Assembly (NCBI GenBank): GCA_900545035.1
Contig: UQXM01000005.1
Span: forward strand, 1-28,741
DNA: 28,741 bases
Reading direction: 5' to 3'
Origin: an uncultured Fusobacterium sp.
GTDB taxonomy: Bacteria; Fusobacteriota; Fusobacteriia; Fusobacteriales; Fusobacteriaceae
The notes under the pieces were generated by a model. It had not been told where the DNA came from and searched no databases. It worked only from the letters and a program-made list of their open reading frames with translations. How positions within the stretch are numbered: the stretch's first letter is position 1; each line of letters begins with the position of its first letter. Made by a program: the position numbers and the translations under genes. Of this stretch, positions 16,611 to 23,450 are shown in pieces.

Positions 16611-17915
16611 ATGAGAAAAATATTTGTACTTGACACTAACATTCTTATTCACGATCCTTATTCTATTTATAATTTCAGAGGAAATGACATCTATCTTCCG
16701 ATTGAAGTTATTGAAGAAATTGACAAATTGAAACAAAAACCAAATACTGCACTTCATGCAAGAATGGCTTCGAGAGTTTTGGAAGAAATCAGAAAAAAAG
16801 GAAATCTTTCAGAAGGAATAGAACTTCCAAACGATATTTTCTTTAAAGTGGAAAGAACAGCTGATCTTTCTCTTCTTCCTGAAGGACTGAAAAAAGATAT
16901 TGTAGACAATCATATTATTGCTGTAGTAATCGGAATACAAAAAAGAGAACCCGACAGAAGAGTAATTTTTGTTACAAAAGACATTAATCTTAGAATAAAA
17001 GCAGATGCTGTGGGAGTGGAAGTTGAAGATTATTCTACTGACAGAGTTGTTTATGATGACCTTGATAAAGGATACACAGAAATCGAAGTTTCCAAAGATA
17101 TTTTTGATAAATTTAACAAAGGCGGAAAAATCGAACTTGAAGAGCTTAAACTTGATTTTACTCCGTCTCCGAATTTCTTCTTTGTTCTGAAATGCGGACA
17201 AGAGGAAACAGCAGGAAGAGTTTTAGATACTAAACTAAAAAAATTTTTAAACGGAGATATGAGTGCTTGGGGAGCAAGAGCAAGAAATCAGGAACAAAGA
17301 TTTGCAATGGAGCTTTTAATGGATGATAATGTAAAAGCTGTTTCTCTTGTGGGAAAAGCAGGAACAGGAAAAACTCTTCTTGCCATTGCAGCAGGACTTG
17401 AGCAAGTGGTTGAAAGAAAAAAATATTCAAAACTTTATATAGCAAGACCTATTATTCCTATGGGAAAAGACCTTGGATTTCTTCCCGGAAATGAAAAAGA
17501 TAAACTTAGACCTTGGATGCAGCCAATATTTGACAATATTGAATATCTAAGTGATGCCAAAGGGGACAAAGCAGGAGAAAAAGTTATTACAGGACTTGAA
17601 TCTATGGGACTTTTGAAAGTTGAAGCTCTGACATATATAAGAGGAAGAAGTATGCCGAATGCTTTTATAATAATTGACGAGGCACAAAATCTTACTCCTC
17701 TGGAAATAAAAACTATTATTACAAGAGTGGGAGAAAACACAAAAATTGTTTTTACAGGCGACCCATACCAAATAGACAGTGCTTATCTTGACGCAAATAC
17801 AAACGGGCTGACTTATATGGCTGATAAATTAAAAGATGAAAAAATTGTGGGACATATTACTCTTGTTAAAGGGGAGCGTTCTCCTCTTGCCGAAATTGCA
17901 GCGAAATTATTGTAA
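16611..17915 (+). CDS. PIN domain-PhoH family ATPase (PhoH2/YlaK type)
   Basis: A 434-residue two-domain protein. The N-terminal PIN nuclease domain (about 1-140) shows FVLDTNILIHDP with the first active-site aspartate, PIEVIEEIDKLK, and later acidic residues in VTKDINLRIKADAVG. The C-terminal PhoH domain (about 215-434) is a RecA-like ATPase with Walker A GKAGTGKT and Walker B FIIIDEAQNLTP, followed by VFTGDPYQID. PIN-PhoH fusions (PhoH2) are reported to unwind and cut RNA; substrates here are unknown. A GTG at 16602 is in frame, but it overlaps the GAGGTGG ribosome site, so ATG at 16611 is used. It is monocistronic: own promoter, and a shared terminator downstream. Confidence 0.92.
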   Translation: MRKIFVLDTNILIHDPYSIYNFRGNDIYLPIEVIEEIDKLKQKPNTALHARMASRVLEEIRKKGNLSEGIELPNDIFFKVERTADLSLLPEGLKKDIVDNHIIAVVIGIQKREPDRRVIFVTKDINLRIKADAVGVEVEDYSTDRVVYDDLDKGYTEIEVSKDIFDKFNKGGKIELEELKLDFTPSPNFFFVLKCGQEETAGRVLDTKLKKFLNGDMSAWGARARNQEQRFAMELLMDDNVKAVSLVGKAGTGKTLLAIAAGLEQVVERKKYSKLYIARPIIPMGKDLGFLPGNEKDKLRPWMQPIFDNIEYLSDAKGDKAGEKVITGLESMGLLKVEALTYIRGRSMPNAFIIIDEAQNLTPLEIKTIITRVGENTKIVFTGDPYQIDSAYLDANTNGLTYMADKLKDEKIVGHITLVKGERSPLAEIAAKLL

Positions 17916-17926
17916 TATATAAAAAA

Positions 17927-17950
17927 CAGGCGGGAAATCAATCCTGCCTG
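17927..17950 (+). terminator. Bidirectional terminator between phoH and the symporter
   Basis: Arms 17927-17935 and 17942-17950 (CAGGCGGGA/TCCTGCCTG, one mismatch) with a six-base loop. A-run on the left, T-run on the right. The two genes converge here, so it can serve both. Confidence 0.85.
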
Positions 17951-17964
17951 ATTTTTTATATTTT

Positions 17965-19200
17965 TTAAGCTAACTGTTTTTTCAGCCAATCTTTTCCTTC
18001 AACAACTCTTGTTACAAGCATTGAAGCTATTGTATCTCCGCTGGCATTAATCATTGTTGCAAATGGGTCAACAAGATATCCTATTGTTGCAATTATAGGA
18101 AATGCTTCTGCCGGAAAACCATACATTGTAACAATAAACATCTCTCCTATAAGTCCTCCTCCGGGAACTCCCGACATTACAACTCCTCCCGCTATTGAAA
18201 GAAGAAGAGCACTTGCATAAGTTCCTATTCCTTCAAAAGGCACTTGGAAAATTCCGAAAAGGAATGAAATTTTTAAAATTGAACTTAAAACTGTTCCGTC
18301 CATGTGAGCTGTCGCTCCGATTGGAAGAATAATTTCTCTGATATCTTTAGGAACTCCTATTTTTTCACAAGCTTCCAAGTTTACAGGAAGTGTTGCTATG
18401 GAACTTTGAGTGGCAACTGCAGTAACAGCAGGAGAAATTACATGCTTTAATCTTCTCACTCCTTCCATTCCTCCTGAAATCCAAGCATAAAGAGGAAATG
18501 CTGTAAACATATAAATCATACATAATGGATAATAAATTGCCATTGCTCTTGCATAAGAACCTAAAAGTTCTTTTCCGTGTTCACCTATTAAAGCTGCAAA
18601 ATAAGCTCCAAGACCGATTGGTGCATAATACATTAAAAGTCCAACTATTTTTAGGAAAACTTCTGATAATGCTTCAAGTCCTCTTGCAATAACTCTTCCT
18701 TTTTCTCCTATCATATTTGTGCAGATACCAAATATAATTGAGAATATGATAAGAGGAAGCATATTTTTTCTTGAAATAAGTTCAGGAAAATCTGTAACAG
18801 TAAGAGCCGCTACAATCTGATCTCCTGTCTGGAATGGTTTTAATGCTTCAGCAGCAGACATTGTAAGCTTAACTCCCTCTGCCGGTGGAAAAACTTTTAC
18901 AGTTACAAAAATATAAACCGCTGCCAACATTCCTGTTCCTACAAATGTAAGAAGCATTGTTTTCAAAATTTTTCCAAGTCTTTTCATGTCGTTCATTCCT
19001 GCTATTGAACTGCTGATTGTTACAAATACAAGAGGCACAACAACCATAAACATACCATTAATAAACAAATCTCCGAAAGGCTTAAACATTGTAGCCTTTT
19101 CTCCCATTTGAATACCTATAATACTTCCTATTATAATTGCCCCCAATAATATAATAGAAAATTTATACGCTTCCCAAATACTTTGTTTTTTTTCTCCCAT
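17965..19200 (-). CDS. DAACS-family dicarboxylate/amino acid:cation symporter
   Basis: A 411-residue membrane transporter of the glutamate/aspartate, C4-dicarboxylate and cystine carrier family (DAACS). Several long hydrophobic helices are visible, among them FSIILLGAIIIGSIIGIQMG and FINGMFMVVVPLVFVTISSS. Family motifs are ATQSSIATLPVNLE (the HP1 serine-rich motif), GATAHMDGTVLSSILKISF (the NMDG-like cation site of TM7, here HMDG), SGVPGGGLIGEMF (HP2) and MINASGDTIASML (TM8). The substrate cannot be read from sequence; cystine is attractive given the redox-type partner gene, but that is inference. ATG at 19200 has GGAGG seven bases upstream; an in-frame TTG at 19213-19215 is discounted. It follows the glutaredoxin-like gene by 36 bases, under the sigma-54 promoter. 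Confidence 0.92.
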   Translation of the reverse strand: MGEKKQSIWEAYKFSIILLGAIIIGSIIGIQMGEKATMFKPFGDLFINGMFMVVVPLVFVTISSSIAGMNDMKRLGKILKTMLLTFVGTGMLAAVYIFVTVKVFPPAEGVKLTMSAAEALKPFQTGDQIVAALTVTDFPELISRKNMLPLIIFSIIFGICTNMIGEKGRVIARGLEALSEVFLKIVGLLMYYAPIGLGAYFAALIGEHGKELLGSYARAMAIYYPLCMIYMFTAFPLYAWISGGMEGVRRLKHVISPAVTAVATQSSIATLPVNLEACEKIGVPKDIREIILPIGATAHMDGTVLSSILKISFLFGIFQVPFEGIGTYASALLLSIAGGVVMSGVPGGGLIGEMFIVTMYGFPAEAFPIIATIGYLVDPFATMINASGDTIASMLVTRVVEGKDWLKKQLA

Positions 19201-19236
19201 TTTCAATCCTCCCAAATAAATTTTAAAATAATTTTA

Positions 19237-19497
19237 TTAGTCTATTTTATCCAACACTGCTGATAAATCCAAAGTTTTTGTTCCGTCCTCAAAAACAAAA
19301 CATGGAATCCCTATTCCGCCTGCCGCTCTTACGGCCTTATACATTTCACTTGTTTCACGAATTTTTAAATATTCTTTCAAAGAATCTAAGCTTTCAGAAA
19401 TATTTTCAAATTTTATCTCTGCATTTTTCCCTTTTAATACTTCTAAAGCCTCTCTTGTATCCTCACATAAATGACTTCCTATAATTGTTAGTTTCAT
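19237..19497 (-). CDS. Small glutaredoxin-like thioredoxin-fold protein
   Basis: An 86-residue protein with a glutaredoxin-like layout: beta strand KLTIIGSHLC, helix, a second strand (EIKFENIS), and the cis-proline region GGIGIPCFVFEDG. The usual CxxC is replaced by C11-E-D-T, so it has a single N-terminal redox cysteine. A second cysteine (C66) lies right after the presumed cis-proline P65. Thus it is either a monothiol oxidoreductase or uses an unusual cysteine pair. The start ATG has AGGAGG nine bases upstream. It is the first gene after the -24/-12 promoter, and the transporter gene follows. Its function in transport or redox is not established. Confidence 0.8.
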   Translation of the reverse strand: MKLTIIGSHLCEDTREALEVLKGKNAEIKFENISESLDSLKEYLKIRETSEMYKAVRAAGGIGIPCFVFEDGTKTLDLSAVLDKID

Positions 19498-19546
19498 ATT
19501 TAATACCCTCCTGAAAATTTTATTTTTTGTTTACGGTATAATATAT

Positions 19547-19562
19547 AGCAATTTTCATGCCA
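19547..19562 (-). promoter_or_regulatory. Sigma-54 (-24/-12) promoter for the glutaredoxin-like/symporter genes
   Basis: On the minus strand the 16 bases TGGCATGAAAATTGCT match the sigma-54 consensus TGGCAYR-N4-TTGCW at every defined position. The GG and GC are separated by exactly ten bases. It is 50 bases before the start codon. A sigma-54 activator gene lies directly upstream on the same strand. Confidence 0.88.
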
Positions 19563-19580
19563 GAAAAAAATTTTTTTCTG
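19561..19580. repeat. Perfect 20-bp palindrome beside the -24 element
   Basis: CAGAAAAAAA followed by its exact reverse complement TTTTTTTCTG, touching the TGG of the -24 box. It is an A-tract/T-tract junction that may bend DNA or act as a binding site. Confidence 0.6.
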
Positions 19581-19641
19581 CACTTTTTTTGTCTACTTTT
19601 TGTCTGATTTTTTTATAATGAAACAACAACAAAATAAAAAA

Positions 19642-19670
19642 TGGCAGAATAGTTTTTACCTATTCCGCCA
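19642..19670 (-). terminator. Terminator at the end of the sigma-54 activator gene
   Basis: Arms of 11 bases (19642-19652 and 19660-19670) with one A-C mismatch and a seven-base loop. On the minus strand it is followed by TTTTTTATTTTG. The stem overlaps the last codons of the activator gene. It insulates the sigma-54 promoter from read-through. Confidence 0.8.
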
Positions 19671-21719
19671 GTTTAACCTTAAAAATTCTTTTCCTTTTTC
19701 AGAAATGCTGTTCCCTTTTCTGCCTCTAAAAACATTAATATATCCTGTTTTTTCCAGATTTTTTAATATTCCTCTTATCTCCTGCTCCGAAAGATTTATT
19801 TTGTGTTCCTTACAAATCACGCTCAAATTTTTTCTTCCGCTGCTCTCTCCTTTTCTGGTATTTTCATCTATTTTCTGTAAAATGAAAAGATATTCGTTAT
19901 ATCTTGCTCCTGAAATATTCATCAGTTCATTTTCACTGTCTGTTTTTTCCGTAATCTTATTTTTTTCATAATATTCCTGCATAGAAACAGGCATATCTTC
20001 AAAATCTATATATTCTTTATCCATAAAATTGAAAAATTCCACATAATTTTTCAGTTCTCTGATATTTCCTTCCCAGTTATAAATTTTAAAAGCCTCTTTT
20101 GCTTTTTCGGTGAATTTAAAATCTGCTCCTATATCTTTTTTAAATTTTTCCAAAAGAAGATATACATCATCTTCTCTGTCCTTTAATGGAGGAACTACAA
20201 TAGGAAGAGTATTTATTCTGTAATACAAATCTTTTCTGAATTTTCCCTCTTTGATAAGAGTTCTCAAATCTTCATTTGTTGTTGCAATAATTCTTACATC
20301 TATATTTATGACTTTGTCCCCGCCTATTTTCATTATCTCTTTTTCCTGAATTACTCTCAAAAGTTTTATTTGAAGAGCCGGACTCATTCCCTCTATTTCA
20401 TCAAGAAGAAGTGTTCCCATATGAGCAAATTCAAAAAGTCCTATCTTTCCGCCTTTTTTCGCTCCTGTAAAAGCTCCCTCTTCATATCCGAAAAGTTCGC
20501 TTTCCAAAAGATTATCAGGAATAGCTGCACAGTTTACTGCTACAAACGGATAATCTTTTCTGTCAGAATAATTATGTACAGCATGGGAGAACAATTCTTT
20601 TCCTGTTCCGCTCTCTCCTGTTATAAGAACAGCCGAATTGGTTTTTGCCATTTTTTTGGCTATCTCTTTTATTTTCTGAATTGACGAAGCTTCTCCCAAA
20701 ATATCATCAAAAGTATATTTTGCTTTATGTCCTTTGTTCAGCATCTGCCTTCTTAATTCATGCTGTTTCTGTTCTTCCTCTTTAAATCTCTGTAAAATTG
20801 CAAAAGCTCCCATATAGTTTTCTGCTTTTATTACAGGGGTAATATTAAGATTTACATATTCTCCGTTTATTTTAATCAATCTTGACCTGATTTTTTCTTT
20901 GTTTGTTTTTACCTCTGAAAACGGAATATATGATAAAATTTCCTCTGCATTGTTTCCTACAAGATTGCTGCAGCTTTTTCCCAGAATTTTTTCAGCACTT
21001 TCATTGCACGAACAAATAAAATTATCTTTATCCACTCCGATTATAGCTATATCCAAAGTCCCCAGAAGAATTCCCAGCTGACTTTCTGCTTGTGTGGCTT
21101 TTTCCAAAATTTTACTTAAACTGTAATCATTTGTAGCCACTGTTTCCAAATACTCTCTGATTTTTTTATAATACAACACATGTTCAAATTCAAGTTTCAG
21201 AGCAATCTCTATTATTGTATTGGCATCCAATATTCTGTGTCCGATATCAATTATCTCTCTATCTCTTACTTCTTTTGGAATAAGTTTTGTTTCAGCAGGT
21301 GTTATTACAAGAGGAATATCAGGAAATTTTTCCATATCCGGATAAGCAGGAATAAATTCTATATTATTTATTCCCAGATGATACATCATAGAAATAGCTT
21401 CCATACACATTTTCCCTGTTACATTGAAAAATACTGCTTTTGTTCCCTTGGGAAAATTTTTAAGATATATCACTTTATCTTTTGAAATTGTATAATCAAC
21501 CACCACCGTATTGTGTGTCTGTATAAATTCTTCTCCGAGATGTTCACTGGCACTTGTAGAAATTACATAAAGATCTGATTTTTTTAAATCTTTTATAGTA
21601 TTGTCCTCAAAGCTGTATACATTTGTATTTACCAAATCTTCAAAAATCATATCAATCTGTTTTTTCATGAAGCTTCTTATTTCTGTTGCTCCTGTTATAA
21701 CAGCCACTTCTTTTTTCAT
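19656..21719 (-). CDS. Sigma-54-dependent transcriptional activator with PAS domain
   Basis: A 687-residue enhancer-binding protein. Residues 1-200 form a domain I do not recognise (alternating strands and helices, e.g. AVITGATEIRSFM and KAVFFNVTGKMCMEAISMM). A PAS domain follows (about 215-312, GTLDIAIIGVDKDNFICSCN). The AAA+ domain shows Walker A GESGTGKE (368-375), GAFTGA (415-420), which contacts sigma-54, Walker B GTLLLDE (435-441) and a C-terminal NWEGNIRELKNYVEFF. The last 90 residues do not resemble the usual Fis helix-turn-helix. They look like a winged helix (LSEQEIRGILKNLEKTGYIN, then FRGRKGNSISEKGKEFL). It probably drives the sigma-54 promoter just downstream. AGGGG precedes the ATG; sfsA ends 46 bases upstream. 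Confidence 0.92.
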   Translation of the reverse strand: MKKEVAVITGATEIRSFMKKQIDMIFEDLVNTNVYSFEDNTIKDLKKSDLYVISTSASEHLGEEFIQTHNTVVVDYTISKDKVIYLKNFPKGTKAVFFNVTGKMCMEAISMMYHLGINNIEFIPAYPDMEKFPDIPLVITPAETKLIPKEVRDREIIDIGHRILDANTIIEIALKLEFEHVLYYKKIREYLETVATNDYSLSKILEKATQAESQLGILLGTLDIAIIGVDKDNFICSCNESAEKILGKSCSNLVGNNAEEILSYIPFSEVKTNKEKIRSRLIKINGEYVNLNITPVIKAENYMGAFAILQRFKEEEQKQHELRRQMLNKGHKAKYTFDDILGEASSIQKIKEIAKKMAKTNSAVLITGESGTGKELFSHAVHNYSDRKDYPFVAVNCAAIPDNLLESELFGYEEGAFTGAKKGGKIGLFEFAHMGTLLLDEIEGMSPALQIKLLRVIQEKEIMKIGGDKVINIDVRIIATTNEDLRTLIKEGKFRKDLYYRINTLPIVVPPLKDREDDVYLLLEKFKKDIGADFKFTEKAKEAFKIYNWEGNIRELKNYVEFFNFMDKEYIDFEDMPVSMQEYYEKNKITEKTDSENELMNISGARYNEYLFILQKIDENTRKGESSGRKNLSVICKEHKINLSEQEIRGILKNLEKTGYINVFRGRKGNSISEKGKEFLRLNWRNR

Positions 21720-21765
21720 AATTTTTCCCCTTTATAAAAATTAACCGCCTCTGAAATATTATTTT

Positions 21766-22485
21766 TTATATTTTTTCAGGAACAATTTTTATTTTTTTGT
21801 CAGTATAAAATATTTTTCCTTTTTCAAATTTCAGCTGAACAGGATAAATCTCCACGCCGTTTTTTTGTGCTCTGTAAAACAATTTTGAAAATTGAGGGTC
21901 TGTTTCCCAGTTGGGAGAAAAATCTTCTGAATTTCTGAAAATCAAAAGCAGAACTCCTGCTCTATCCCCTTTCTCTTTCAATTCCATAAGAGTTTCAAGA
22001 TGTTTGCATGCTCTTATACTTGGAGCATCAGGAAATATTGCATGTCTGTTCACAGAAAGTGAAACACCTTTCACTTCTATCCAAATTTTCTGTCCCTCTT
22101 TTTCCACAAGATAATCAAGACGGCTGTGTCCGTACTTTACTTCTGCCCTCACACTGTCTGCTTTTCCCAGCGGTGAAATTTCCTCATCGTTCAATATATT
22201 TTCAGAAATATATCTGTGAAAAGATGAATTAAGAAGAATATCTTCTCCGTCCTCTGCTCTGGCAGAAATTAAATCCCATTCTGTTTTTCTTTTTGAAGTA
22301 TCTTTTGCTTTCCTCAGCGAAACAATATTTCCCGGATAAAGAAGCTCTTTTATTCTCCCGGAATCATGTACATGAGCTGTAACTTTTTCTCCGTTTAAAA
22401 GCTCTGCTTCACAGATAAACCTGTTAGGTCTGTCTATAAATTTTCCCTCTGCACTTATCTCTATTTCGTAAATCTGTTTTTCCAT
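21766..22485 (-). CDS. sfsA: SfsA family protein (DNA/RNA nuclease-like)
   Basis: A 239-residue SfsA, historically the sugar fermentation stimulation protein. The N-terminal OB-like part has FIDRPNRFICEAELLNGE and HVHDSGRIKELLYPGN (about 16-53). The C-terminal half has the PD-(D/E)xK-type nuclease core: GHSRLDYLVEKEGQKIWIEV, in which D and the E-x-K of IEVKGVSL are visible. SVNRHAIFPDAPSIRACKHL is also a family signature. The molecular role is poorly defined. AAAGGA precedes the ATG. It follows the DUF1385 gene by 33 bases. Confidence 0.94.
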   Translation of the reverse strand: MEKQIYEIEISAEGKFIDRPNRFICEAELLNGEKVTAHVHDSGRIKELLYPGNIVSLRKAKDTSKRKTEWDLISARAEDGEDILLNSSFHRYISENILNDEEISPLGKADSVRAEVKYGHSRLDYLVEKEGQKIWIEVKGVSLSVNRHAIFPDAPSIRACKHLETLMELKEKGDRAGVLLLIFRNSEDFSPNWETDPQFSKLFYRAQKNGVEIYPVQLKFEKGKIFYTDKKIKIVPEKI

Positions 22486-22518
22486 TTTATTTCCTTTTAA
22501 ATATTTTTCTGCTCAATT

Positions 22519-23433
22519 CTATTTAAAAACTTCTCTCGCTCCGTCAACTTCCATTCCAAGTGCTGCTTTCATTGCTGCAACAGCCACTTCAAGCTGACTT
22601 CTGTCAGGTTCTTTTGTCGTAATTTTTTGAAGAGCCAATCCCGGAGAAGCTAAAAGCTTTACCCACCACTTATCAAGATGATTGCTTGAATATCTCTGCA
22701 ATTCATAAGATATCCCTGCAATAAGAGGCATAAGTCCGATACGAAGCACTATTTTCAGTCCTATTCTTCCCAAAAATGTCTGCGGTACAGGAAGAATAAA
22801 ATCCATAAGACTGAAAACAATAATTGCCGTAAGCATTACAATAAGTAAAAAACTTGTCCCACATCTTGGGTGAAGAGTAGTGTACTTTTCTGCATTTTCC
22901 GCAGTAAGCTCCTCTCCGTTTTCATATGTAAATATTGTTTTATGCTCTGCTCCGTGATACTGGAATACTCTTCTCACATCTTTTGAAAAAGATATTCCCC
23001 ATATATATACAAGAAAAAATAAAAGTCTTAAAAGAGCTTCCACAAGATTTGCGTGTATTCTGCTTGTCTTAAAAATAAAACTGCTTATCACAGAAGGAAG
23101 CACCATAAACAGCCCTATTCCAAGAGCCAAAGATATTACAGTTGTAAATACTGCCTCACTGTTTGAAAGCTGTTCCTCTTCATTTTCTTCACTCTGATTT
23201 GCTGAAAATGTAAGTTCTTTTATTCCCATTACAAGAGAATCAAAAAGAACCACAGCACCTCTTACAAAAGGTATTTTTGTAAATTTTGTTCTTTTGTCAG
23301 AAAAAAAAGTTTTTTTATAAACTATCTCTCCGTTTGATTTTCTCACTGCTGTTGCAAGAACAGAGCCGTTTCTCATCATTACTCCCTCAATAACAGCCTG
23401 TCCTCCCACATTGGCACATTTTTTTGTTTCCAT
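22519..23433 (-). CDS. DUF1385 membrane protein (YqhQ-like)
   Basis: A 304-residue protein of the DUF1385/YqhQ family, described only as a predicted metal-dependent membrane protein. Hallmarks are VGGQAVIEGVMMRNGS near the start, the histidine/glutamate motif YHGAEHKTIFTYENGEEL and TLHPRCGTSFLL in the middle. Three to four membrane segments are visible (TTVISLALGIGLFMVLPSVI, LLRLLFFLVYIWGI, LLIVMLTAIIVFSLMDFILP). A GTG at 23454 overlaps the phosphatase stop and is in frame, but ATG at 23433 with AGGAG just upstream fits the family start better. In other bacteria it often lies near prmC/prfA; here it sits between a phosphatase and sfsA. Confidence 0.88.
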   Translation of the reverse strand: METKKCANVGGQAVIEGVMMRNGSVLATAVRKSNGEIVYKKTFFSDKRTKFTKIPFVRGAVVLFDSLVMGIKELTFSANQSEENEEEQLSNSEAVFTTVISLALGIGLFMVLPSVISSFIFKTSRIHANLVEALLRLLFFLVYIWGISFSKDVRRVFQYHGAEHKTIFTYENGEELTAENAEKYTTLHPRCGTSFLLIVMLTAIIVFSLMDFILPVPQTFLGRIGLKIVLRIGLMPLIAGISYELQRYSSNHLDKWWVKLLASPGLALQKITTKEPDRSQLEVAVAAMKAALGMEVDGAREVFK

Positions 23434-23450
23434 ATATCTCCTATTCTGTA

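Noticed and set aside
21720..21775. Hairpin CTGAAA...TTTCAG in the sfsA-activator gap as a terminator
   Set aside because: The stem is short and all A/T apart from two pairs, and the following sequence is not a U-tract, so read-through into the activator gene remains possible.
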